From positions 1 through 64,000 of IMG/VR virus record IMGVR_UViG_3300015360_000029: a DNA stretch of 64,000 nt, one strand, 5' to 3'. This document shows positions 29,337 to 35,823 of this stretch, in pieces (position 1 is the stretch's first letter; each line of letters starts with the position of its first letter). Made by a program: the position numbers and the translations under genes. Under the pieces are notes generated by a model. It had not been told where the DNA came from. It saw only the letters and a list, made by a program, of their open reading frames with translations, and did not search any database. The DNA comes from a virus.

Positions 29337-30013
29337 TATTTCTTGATTTCTGCATTAGGTGAATTCAACGAAATTTTGACTTTCTTGAAAATAATGTCAG
29401 CAAGTTTCTGATTGACACCAAGAATACTGGCGAACGCTTTCTTTTTACCAAGCTTCACAGCCAGCCGAGCCATCGATGCCGACATCATGTGAATCGGGAT
29501 TTCTTTACCATTCTCAGCCATGTCTAAGAGTTCTTCAGACGGAACACCATCATCAGGGTCAGCACGCTCATCAAGTCCTGGCAAGATGATGTGTTTCAAT
29601 TTTGAACCGTCAGCTGCAGTGAAATACTTATCTAGCAACTCAATGTATTTCGCAGCACGATCTGATCCGGCTGCGATCGCGTACGGCTCAAAACCAGCCT
29701 TTCGAACGTCTTTGAAAGCATCGAACGCTGTTTTTGAAGTGATGAACTTCACCCCGTTCGCATTCCCAGATGCTGTCATGAACTTGATTCTGTCTTCTGC
29801 CGAGAGTGGGTTCCTCTTCAAATCTTTAGAAGTATTATCGTTAGCTACGACTACGACGATTGGAGTTACCTTGTGCCCCATAGCCACTGTGAATGCTGTC
29901 ATCAACTTAATGGCACTATAGTGGCCTTGAGTTGGTGGATTGAACCGCCCTACCATGACAACCGCCCTTTTCGATTGCTCGCCGACAGTTTCCTCCAACA
30001 AGTATTCATTCAT
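29336..30013 (-). CDS. Nucleotidyltransferase (NMN adenylyltransferase/cytidylyltransferase-like), possibly capsid-targeted (225 aa)
   Basis: The motif 'VVMVGRFNPPTQGHYSAIKLM' contains the nucleotidyltransferase (T/H)xGH signature, and 'MMSASMARLAV' matches the second ATP-binding motif (S-x-S-x-x-R). This fold adenylylates or cytidylylates small molecules such as nicotinamide mononucleotide. I prefer the start at 30013 (MNEYLLEETVGEQ), 5 bases after a GGAG site, over the ATG at 30034. That N-terminus (L-L-E-E|T) is a weak match to the capsid-targeting tag. The gene precedes and overlaps the tube-cap gene. It may make NAD or a modified nucleotide cofactor; the substrate is unknown. Confidence 0.75.
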   Translation of the reverse strand: MNEYLLEETVGEQSKRAVVMVGRFNPPTQGHYSAIKLMTAFTVAMGHKVTPIVVVVANDNTSKDLKRNPLSAEDRIKFMTASGNANGVKFITSKTAFDAFKDVRKAGFEPYAIAAGSDRAAKYIELLDKYFTAADGSKLKHIILPGLDERADPDDGVPSEELLDMAENGKEIPIHMMSASMARLAVKLGKKKAFASILGVNQKLADIIFKKVKISLNSPNAEIKK

Positions 30014-30034
30014 GATGTCTCCAAATTCGATCAT

Positions 30035-30042
30035 GTATTTAC
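30035..30042 (-). promoter_or_regulatory. T4-type late promoter for the baseplate operon
   Basis: Minus-strand GTAAATAC, 22 bases upstream of the preferred start at 30013. It is expected to drive the nucleotidyltransferase, tube cap, gp53, hub, gp5 and gp25 genes as one late transcript. Confidence 0.7.
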
Positions 30043-30087
30043 GAGTTCGGTCAGATCCTCGTTTTTGATCGATTGCGGTTCGATGTA

Positions 30088-30096
30088 TGTTACAAT
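30088..30096 (+). promoter_or_regulatory. Extended -10 promoter for the gp55-gp47-gp46 operon
   Basis: TGTTACAAT matches the extended -10 form (TGnTATAAT) of host sigma70. A TTGATC at 30065-30070 is 20 bases upstream, too far for a good -35, so the TGn extension probably matters. It lies about 44 bases before the gp55 start. Similar TGATACAAT elements occur at 35457 and 52637. This is consistent with early or middle expression. Confidence 0.55.
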
Positions 30097-30139
30097 CAAT
30101 TTTGTGTCGCCTTTAAACTCTCTTAGGAAAGAGGACATC

Positions 30140-30676
30140 ATGGCGACAAAAAAGATTTTGACGGCTACCGGAAGCCAACCAGAAGTGATCCCGAAGAAGG
30201 TGATCAAAGTAAAGAAGGCGAAATCGACTTCAACTCGCGGGCATTACGTGACGAACGCTCAGCTGATTGAAGCGATCGCCGCGGACAAACTTACCAAGGA
30301 TGCAACGAATCCAAACGGAAAACTTTCTGGAAAGTTGGCGAAGTATCTCTGGATGATTGCCGAACGGTATTCATACAGTCCGTCTTTCGCAGGATATTCG
30401 TTCCGCGAAGATATGGTTTCAATCGCTGTCGTGAATCTCTGTGCGAATTGGTACAAGTTCGACCCAGCGAAGTCTGACAACCCTTTCGCATTCTACACGA
30501 CGGCTGCATATCGATCGTTCTTGCAGTACCTCGCAGACGAGAAAAAGCATCGCGAAATTCGTGATTCGCTGTTAGTCGAGCATGGTGCGAACCCGTCATT
30601 TGCTTTCCAAGATAGAACACGACCAGGTAAGACTTCGGATGAGACTGCATTTCGTTCCTCATCTGGGGAGGAGTGA
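30140..30676 (+). CDS. 55: Late transcription sigma factor gp55 (178 aa)
   Basis: A protein of 178 aa (T4 gp55 is 185) starting at ATG 30140 after an AGAGGAC site. The core 'GHYVTNAQLIEAIA...LAKYLWMIAERYSYSPSFAGYSFREDMVSIAVVNLCANWYKFDPAKSDNPFAFYTTAAYRSFLQYLADEKKHREIRD' is the minimal sigma region 2 of gp55, with the GY...D-M...A...F-D...N-P-x-A-Y/F-x-T order. gp55 directs host RNA polymerase to TATAAATA-type late promoters, which are abundant in this window. It is the first gene of a plus-strand operon with gp47 and gp46. Confidence 0.9.
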   Translation: MATKKILTATGSQPEVIPKKVIKVKKAKSTSTRGHYVTNAQLIEAIAADKLTKDATNPNGKLSGKLAKYLWMIAERYSYSPSFAGYSFREDMVSIAVVNLCANWYKFDPAKSDNPFAFYTTAAYRSFLQYLADEKKHREIRDSLLVEHGANPSFAFQDRTRPGKTSDETAFRSSSGEE

Positions 30677-30680
30677 GTCA

Positions 30681-31766
30681 ATGGCAATCATTACAACTGC
30701 TCGGAGTTCTCCATTGAAAAAAGAACTCGGCGAAATCAGAAAGCTCTGTGCTTTTACGGACATCCATTTTGGCGCCAGAAACAATAGCGATCAGCATAAT
30801 TTGGATTGTTTGGACTTCATCGATTGGTTCATCACAAAAGTGAAGATGATCAAGCCAAGCCACATCGCATTTCTTGGAGACTTCTTTGAGAATCGGAACG
30901 CGATCAACGTTCGCACTTTGAATGCTGCGACTGAATGCTGCCGCCGTTTGAACGCCTTAGGCATCCCGATCTTTTGGATCGTTGGAAATCATGATCTGTA
31001 TCACCGTTCGAATCGAAAGATCTTCTCGACTGACATCTTCTCAGATCACGATAACTTCATCGTCATCAACGAGCCAATCGAATTGAACAAGGATTGGTTC
31101 GCTGCTCCTTTCCTATTCAAAGACGAGTACCCGTCGTTGGCTGCCGACATCAACAGCCACAAGTACGTGATGGGGCACTTCGAGTTCAGGAACTTCGTTG
31201 TTGCTGGATCAACTCGAACTCTCGATCACGGACCTGAGGCTGAAGCATTTTCAGGTCCGAAGTATATCTTCACTGGACACTTTCATAAGCGGCAGTTCAA
31301 TCGGAACATTGTATACATCGGGAATACATTCCCGACGAACTACGGCGATGCCGGCGATGCCGCTCGTGGAATGGCCATCTTCGATGTTGAAAGTGATGAA
31401 GTGTATTTTGAAGATTGGGAAGATGCTCCGTTATTTTTCAAGACAAAGCTCAGTCAAGTTCTCGAAGGCGAAAGCGAATGGCCGCCGAAGAGTCGTGTTC
31501 GCTGTACCCTTGATGCTGATATTGGGTACAGCGACGTTCAAGCTCTTCGCGAAGAGATGATCAAGTCGTTCAGTCTTCGTGAATTTTCAGTCGAAGAAGA
31601 TCAAGCACTTCGAAAGGGAATGCTGAGTGAAGGTTTAGAATTAGAGACAGAACTTGACACGAGTTCGCTTGATTCGACAGTGAGACAGTTGATCATCGAT
31701 GGTGTTCAACCATCGCCGACGATTGATCCCGCAGTTCTGGTTCGTTTGTACGAGGAGTTAGTGTGA
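30681..31766 (+). CDS. 47: Recombination endonuclease subunit gp47 (Mre11/SbcD-like, 361 aa)
   Basis: I chose ATG 30681 (MAIITTARSS) because a strong GGGGAGGAG site precedes it; an open frame further upstream overlaps gp55. The metallophosphoesterase motifs appear in order: 'FTDIHFGARN', 'FLGDFFENRN', 'IVGNHDLYHR', 'VMGHFEFRN' and 'FTGHFHKRQ'. With gp46 it forms the nuclease that resects DNA ends for recombination-dependent replication and helps degrade host DNA. The stop overlaps the start of a tiny membrane-protein gene (TGATG). Confidence 0.92.
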   Translation: MAIITTARSSPLKKELGEIRKLCAFTDIHFGARNNSDQHNLDCLDFIDWFITKVKMIKPSHIAFLGDFFENRNAINVRTLNAATECCRRLNALGIPIFWIVGNHDLYHRSNRKIFSTDIFSDHDNFIVINEPIELNKDWFAAPFLFKDEYPSLAADINSHKYVMGHFEFRNFVVAGSTRTLDHGPEAEAFSGPKYIFTGHFHKRQFNRNIVYIGNTFPTNYGDAGDAARGMAIFDVESDEVYFEDWEDAPLFFKTKLSQVLEGESEWPPKSRVRCTLDADIGYSDVQALREEMIKSFSLREFSVEEDQALRKGMLSEGLELETELDTSSLDSTVRQLIIDGVQPSPTIDPAVLVRLYEELV

Positions 31767-31894
31767 TGGAGAATTTAGCTGTGATGCTCTGGGCTATCGT
31801 CGGCGCTACGTTGATTGGAATTTGGGCAGGTTCTCCAATGCTCGGCATCGGTGTGTACTGCTGCATTGCGGCAACAGGAGGTTGGAAGTCATGA
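31766..31894 (+). CDS. 42-aa membrane peptide between gp47 and gp46
   Basis: The frame from ATG 31766 to TGA 31894 encodes 42 residues: a short start 'MENLAVMLWAIVGATLIGIW', a glycine-rich turn, then 'GIGVYCCIAATGG'. It reads as one or two transmembrane segments. It starts inside the gp47 stop (TGATG) and ends overlapping the gp46 start (ATGA), so it fits the coupling seen throughout this operon and is very likely translated. No family is recognised. It could be an inner-membrane anchor or a small regulatory peptide. Confidence 0.6.
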   Translation: MENLAVMLWAIVGATLIGIWAGSPMLGIGVYCCIAATGGWKS

Positions 31895-33630
31895 GCATCC
31901 CGCTAATCTTCAAATCACTCTCGCTGAAGAATTTCATGAGCGTTGGAAATGCGGAAAGCACGATCGAGCTTGACTGTCAAGGTACTGTCACTGTCACTGG
32001 CGAGAACCTTGACAATGGCGGATCGAACGGTGCTGGGAAAACGACGATCATCAATGCTCTGTGTTATGCTCTGTATAACAAGGCGTTCGACGCAATCACC
32101 TTACAGCGTCTTGTGAATACTACGAACGCGTTGAAGAATACGCAAATGGAAGTGCGTCTTGTGTTTGAGAAAAACGGTTGCGAGTACGAAGTATTTCGGG
32201 CGCGCGGCACAGATTACAAGATCGAAATTACGAAGGATGGCGAGGACATCACTCCTGGAAAGGGTGCTGTCGAATGTGATGCGCTGCTTGTTGACATCGT
32301 AGGGATCAGTTACGAGTTGTTCACGAAAACAATCATATTCTCAGGGAATTCACCTGCATTCCTGCAACTCCCTTTGTTTCAACAACGGAATCAGATCGAA
32401 GAGCTGTTCAACATTACGATGCTCTCCGAAAAGGCAACGATCTTGAAAGAAAAGATCAAGGCAACAGAACAAGACATCAAAGTTCAAGAAGCTGTGTGCA
32501 AGCAGCAAGAGAGTGCTGTTGAGCTGCATAAAAGGCAAGTGAAAGAAGCTGAATCACGAGTTCTTCGTTGGGAATCACAACGAGTTTCAGAGATCGAAGA
32601 AATTGAAGAAACATTGCTGATCGTTGGACAGATCGATTTCGATGCTGAAAAAGCGCGGCATGCCGAACGAAATTTGCTGAAGCAAGATGGCGCGTACCTT
32701 GCTGCGAAGCTTGCACCGCTGAAGAAAGACCATCAGCACTTGTCGCAAGCTGTTCAGAAGTTGATAGCTGAACACTCACACCTTGAAGATGCCACGTGCC
32801 CGTATTGTGCTCAATCGTTTCCAGATGCCCCGTCGAAGATTGCACTTGTTGATGCAGACATTCAAACCAAAGGTTCAAAGCTTCTTGAAGTTGAAGAGAA
32901 AGTTCAAGACTTCGGAGCGAAACTTCGTGACGCGAATTCGAAACTTGGCATTGTTGAAGGTGCGATCCAATATCAAGATCTCGATGAACTTCTTTCTGCT
33001 CGTGAGAACGCACAAGGTCTTCGTGCGAAGGCTACAGAACTCAAAATCGCAGTGAACCCACATATCGAAGCTCGAGAAAAGCTTTCATCTGGAAAGGTTC
33101 TAGAAGTAGAGTATCTTCGCGTTGACGACATGCGGAAGCGACTTGACCATCAGCAATTCTTACTGAAGCTTCTCACTGATAAGAATTCATTCCTTCGTCG
33201 TCGGATCATCAACAAAACAATTCCGTTCTTGAACAATCGCTTGAATCATTTCACGAATGCTCTTGGGTTGCCACACATCGTGAAGTTCGATGCAGACATG
33301 AGCTGTACTGTAACAGAATTTGGACGTGAGCTAGACTTCGGGAACCTTTCTGCTGGTGAAAAGAAACGGGTAAACACGTCAATGGCACTCGCGTTCCGTG
33401 ACGTGTTGCATCACTTACACGCTAAGACGAATCTTTTGATGATTGACGAGCTCGATGGCGCGCTTGATCAGCCTGGTATTGATGGCATCATTCGAATTCT
33501 GAAAGAGAAGAGTCGCGATGAGAACTTGTCTGTGTTCATCATCTCGCACCACCCGTCGATCGTCGGGCGCCTCGACAGAAATCTTCGAGTTGTGAAAGAG
33601 AACGGGTTCACTTCCATAGAGATGGAGTAA
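31891..33630 (+). CDS. 46: Recombination endonuclease subunit gp46 (Rad50/SbcC-like, 579 aa)
   Basis: The ATG at 31891 (MSIPLIFKSLSLKNFMSVGN) follows an AGGAGGTT site; the frame is open further upstream but overlaps the membrane peptide. Features in order are Walker A 'GSNGAGKTT' (about residue 46), a coiled coil with 'CPYC' zinc hook (about residue 306), the ABC signature 'LSAGEKKRVN' (about 485) and Walker B 'LLMIDELDGALD' (about 515). Length is close to T4 gp46 (560). It works with gp47 as an ATP-driven end-processing nuclease. Confidence 0.93.
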   Translation: MSIPLIFKSLSLKNFMSVGNAESTIELDCQGTVTVTGENLDNGGSNGAGKTTIINALCYALYNKAFDAITLQRLVNTTNALKNTQMEVRLVFEKNGCEYEVFRARGTDYKIEITKDGEDITPGKGAVECDALLVDIVGISYELFTKTIIFSGNSPAFLQLPLFQQRNQIEELFNITMLSEKATILKEKIKATEQDIKVQEAVCKQQESAVELHKRQVKEAESRVLRWESQRVSEIEEIEETLLIVGQIDFDAEKARHAERNLLKQDGAYLAAKLAPLKKDHQHLSQAVQKLIAEHSHLEDATCPYCAQSFPDAPSKIALVDADIQTKGSKLLEVEEKVQDFGAKLRDANSKLGIVEGAIQYQDLDELLSARENAQGLRAKATELKIAVNPHIEAREKLSSGKVLEVEYLRVDDMRKRLDHQQFLLKLLTDKNSFLRRRIINKTIPFLNNRLNHFTNALGLPHIVKFDADMSCTVTEFGRELDFGNLSAGEKKRVNTSMALAFRDVLHHLHAKTNLLMIDELDGALDQPGIDGIIRILKEKSRDENLSVFIISHHPSIVGRLDRNLRVVKENGFTSIEME

Positions 33631-33634
33631 ATAC
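33627..33634 (+). promoter_or_regulatory. T4-type late promoter for 33655-34230
   Basis: Plus-strand GTAAATAC overlaps the gp46 stop codon, 20 bases before the next ATG. It implies late expression of the genes after gp46 on this strand. Confidence 0.65.
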
Positions 33635-33654
33635 TAGATGCTTTGGAGACTTGA

Positions 33655-34230
33655 ATGAAAAAGAACGACTTACAAAATCTTGGAAGATCACTTCGCGAAA
33701 GTGCATCTGTGAGTTCGCGATTTAAGATTGCTATCGATAAAGTACGCGAAGACATCAAAGCTCTTGATGTCCTATTGAAGGAAGCAAATCGTCTCGGTTT
33801 GATTGATCTTTCAGAAGAAGCGATTGAAGTCGAATCAGCCGAGAATGTTTGGAAGGCTTCGAAAGATTCTGCTAAAACATACATTAGCAACACAGCGTAC
33901 TTCGTAAAACAGCTGAAAGACGATTCCGAATTCGAAGTTATGATTGACACTGCCGGGAAGCGGAAGTTCTTCGCGAAGCTCTCGAATATCGATCTCAAAA
34001 AGTCATTCACTCCGATGCGCCCGAACCAGACTCCTGATGTTGAAGGGTATGTTCAGTATCGCGACATCGAACAGGTCGAAGCATTCGCGTACTCTGAAGA
34101 CACAGTGAAGCTGAACACAGATGCTCTGCTGAACAAGGGTGATTATCTCGTTCGCAAGATTGATGGTAATGATTTCATCTACGAAGTTCAAAAGGCGAGA
34201 GATTTCGAAGCATCGTATTCTGAGAAGTGA
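33655..34230 (+). CDS. Unknown late protein (191 aa)
   Basis: A protein of 191 aa starting MKKNDLQNLGRSLRESASVS, with a TTGGAG ribosome site. The N-terminal 90 residues are helical and charged ('IAIDKVREDIKALDVLLKEANRLGLIDLSEEAIEVESAENVWK'); the C-terminal half looks like a small beta domain ('FEVMIDTAGKRKFFAKLSNIDL...YLVRKIDGNDFIYEV'). It has its own late promoter and lies between gp46 and endonuclease VII. It could be a head or DNA-packaging accessory protein. I do not recognise the family. Confidence 0.6.
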   Translation: MKKNDLQNLGRSLRESASVSSRFKIAIDKVREDIKALDVLLKEANRLGLIDLSEEAIEVESAENVWKASKDSAKTYISNTAYFVKQLKDDSEFEVMIDTAGKRKFFAKLSNIDLKKSFTPMRPNQTPDVEGYVQYRDIEQVEAFAYSEDTVKLNTDALLNKGDYLVRKIDGNDFIYEVQKARDFEASYSEK

Positions 34231-34243
34231 GCGGTTCTGAAGC

Positions 34244-34251
34244 AATAAATA
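34244..34251 (+). promoter_or_regulatory. T4-type late promoter placed at the endonuclease VII start
   Basis: Plus-strand AATAAATA ends 4 bases before the ATG at 34256. T4 late transcripts start about 6 bases after this element, so the predicted start site falls on the ATG, giving a nearly leaderless message. Confidence 0.5.
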
Positions 34252-34255
34252 AGGG

Positions 34256-34651
34256 ATGGAAACATCCCCTCAAAAGTTAAAAACCAAAGACATCGCTTCG
34301 ACTCGTCGTTCTCTTCTAGAACGACAACAGTTCAAATGTGCGGTTTGCGGGTACGAATGCTTGGAAGAACAAGCTGTTCTTGACCACGATCACAAAGATG
34401 GACACGTTCGAGAAGCATTGCATCGTGGTTGCAATGCAGTTGAAGGCAAAATCGTGAATGCGATGCGAAGGTATGCTATCAAAGATACAAGAGCATTCCT
34501 CGAAGGTCTGGTTAAGTACCATGAGAAGCATGCCACGAATCGATCTGGCTTGATCCACCCGACCCACAAAACCCCTGAAGAAAAAGTAGCGCGAGTTAAG
34601 GCGAGGGCCAAGAAGAAGCGCGAAGCCATCAAGAAGACAAAGCAACAGTAA
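34256..34651 (+). CDS. 49: Recombination endonuclease VII-like (131 aa)
   Basis: The pattern 'QQFKCAVCGYECLEEQAVLDHDHKDGHVREALHRGCNAVEGKIVNAM' matches the endonuclease VII/HNH core: first zinc pair C-x-x-C, the L-D-H-D-H catalytic strand, and C-N-x-x-E-G. The second zinc pair is H-x-x-C rather than T4's C-x-x-C. The C-terminus is basic ('KVARVKARAKKKREAIKKTKQQ') and could bind DNA. T4 gp49 (157 aa) resolves Holliday junctions and debranches DNA before packaging. The start lacks a proper ribosome site and lies on a late promoter. Confidence 0.8.
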   Translation: METSPQKLKTKDIASTRRSLLERQQFKCAVCGYECLEEQAVLDHDHKDGHVREALHRGCNAVEGKIVNAMRRYAIKDTRAFLEGLVKYHEKHATNRSGLIHPTHKTPEEKVARVKARAKKKREAIKKTKQQ

Positions 34652-34658
34652 TCATCCA

Positions 34659-35252
34659 ATGACAGAAACATCTCTCCATCGATGGAGCGCTCGCCTCGAT
34701 GCTCATCGAGAACATGGGTTCTCAGATCTCGTTCCAATTGTCTCAACACACTTCAGAGCTCACGAAGCTGTTGAGAAATTCTTAGGCCCGTACAACGCTC
34801 GACAACGAAATTCTGCGATGCCGTACTCAGCGCCAGATCGTGAAACTCTTCGCCAGCTGATCCCACAAGGCAGAATGAATGAATTTTCGTACTCCGCGTA
34901 CTTGAATAGCATCATTCGATTCTGTGAATCCTCAAGGGGCACTCGTGGCCTTCCAACGCCACATCCATCTGCAATTCACAGCATTCAGCTGCCTGAACCT
35001 GCTTTCGAACTCAAGGCTATGGTTTCAGGTGATACAATGGTGAATATCATTGGAATTCCTGAAGCCATCATCGTTCGTGGTCTTCGAAATGCAAATGATA
35101 TGAAGTTCATCATCGTGCGGCCGAAATTGAGTCAGCTTGGAACTGCATCAGCAAAGAATTGGGAAGTTCTGTTTTATCGTCAAGCACTCGGGTACATTGC
35201 TGACTGGGTTGACAGTACCTTGAATCCGCGCTATTCAGGACGTCTACAATAA
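34659..35252 (+). CDS. Unknown protein (197 aa)
   Basis: A protein of 197 aa starting MTETSLHRWSARLDAHREHG, 7 bases after the endonuclease VII stop and with no clear ribosome site, so probably coupled to it. It is alpha/beta with short stretches such as 'SYSAYLNSIIRFCESSRGTRG', 'NIIGIPEAIIVRGLRNANDMKFIIVRPK' and 'ALGYIADWVDSTLNPRY'. No signal peptide, membrane segment or catalytic motif stands out. Base composition matches its neighbours. Function not recognised. Confidence 0.55.
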   Translation: MTETSLHRWSARLDAHREHGFSDLVPIVSTHFRAHEAVEKFLGPYNARQRNSAMPYSAPDRETLRQLIPQGRMNEFSYSAYLNSIIRFCESSRGTRGLPTPHPSAIHSIQLPEPAFELKAMVSGDTMVNIIGIPEAIIVRGLRNANDMKFIIVRPKLSQLGTASAKNWEVLFYRQALGYIADWVDSTLNPRYSGRLQ

Positions 35253-35262
35253 AGGAGTTTTC

Positions 35263-35454
35263 ATGCTCATTCAATACACACCCGTCTCGTCTCTCAGTAC
35301 TGAAGCTCGCCAGCGTTTAATCGCATCGGCTCAAAGCTTGTTGCTTACAAATGAAGCTTCACGTGGGCATGTCATTTTCGAAGGCAAATACTTCAATGTC
35401 AGCGAGGTTCGCGCAGCCGCATCCTCGAATCGTATCTTCCTTGCTGAAGGCTGA
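35263..35454 (+). CDS. Small unknown protein (63 aa)
   Basis: A protein of 63 aa starting MLIQYTPVSSLSTEARQRLI, with a strong AAAGGAG ribosome site 10 bases after the preceding stop. It has a helix-rich N-terminal half and 'GHVIFEGKYFNVSEVRAAASSN', a strand-turn-helix pattern that could be a small nucleic-acid-binding protein. No family is recognised. Confidence 0.55.
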   Translation: MLIQYTPVSSLSTEARQRLIASAQSLLLTNEASRGHVIFEGKYFNVSEVRAAASSNRIFLAEG

Positions 35455-35456
35455 TG

Positions 35457-35465
35457 TGATACAAT
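35457..35465 (+). promoter_or_regulatory. Extended -10 promoter (TGATACAAT)
   Basis: TGATACAAT lies 22 bases before the GTG start at 35488 and has the same form as the elements at 30088 (TGTTACAAT) and 52637 (TGATACAAT). It is probably recognised by host sigma70 early in infection. Confidence 0.5.
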
Positions 35466-35487
35466 AACTTTATTAACAGGAGTTATC

Positions 35488-35820
35488 GTGTCAGCAAAGC
35501 AAGCAAAGCGCCTTCGTAAGGCAGCTATGGGTCTCGCAGTGTCAGTTTCGGAAGCAGGCAGGGAAATCAGAGGCCGCACGCTGCTTGCTCAAGAGCATCG
35601 TCGAACAGCTGCATCATCCACAGTCACATCTTCAGCCTCAATGAAGCCTGATCAAATTGTTTCCGACGATGTTCATATCGAGACCTTCGCTGTGTCTGCA
35701 ATCAATGCGCCGAACTCGCTGCGCGGCATCATTCGTTCCCTAAAGAAGGGCATGAAGAATGGCACGCTCGACAAGATGCCACCGCGGTCGCGGTGCTCCA
35801 CCAGCTCCGAACTTCGCTGA
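35488..35820 (+). CDS. Small basic protein, 3' end uncertain (110 aa as read)
   Basis: It starts at GTG 35488 behind an AGGAG site. It is basic at the N-terminus ('MSAKQAKRLRKAAMGLAVSV') with a Ser/Thr-rich middle. The last 14 residues (MPPRSRCSTSSELR) look out of frame. Another frame, entered by a -1 shift near 35780, gives a natural helix ('DATAVAVLHQLRTSLKNEHS...SEWWKRSSL') that ends at 35870 and would overlap the next gene. Either the C-terminus is short or there is a frameshift. Function unknown. Confidence 0.45.
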   Translation: MSAKQAKRLRKAAMGLAVSVSEAGREIRGRTLLAQEHRRTAASSTVTSSASMKPDQIVSDDVHIETFAVSAINAPNSLRGIIRSLKKGMKNGTLDKMPPRSRCSTSSELR

Positions 35821-35823
35821 AGA

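Noticed and set aside
32477-33013. Minus-strand open frame of 178 codons
   Set aside because: Antisense to the gp46 coiled coil; Gln/Leu/His-rich shadow of a repetitive helical region.
33468-34010. Minus-strand open frame of 180 codons
   Set aside because: Antisense to gp46 and the following gene; Ser/Phe/Arg-rich as expected for a shadow of Glu/Lys-rich coding sequence.
35030-35038. TGATACAAT inside the 34659 gene
   Set aside because: Matches the early promoter motif but encodes S-G-D-T-M in frame and lies 225 bases before the next start; chance is as likely. RNA mapping would decide.
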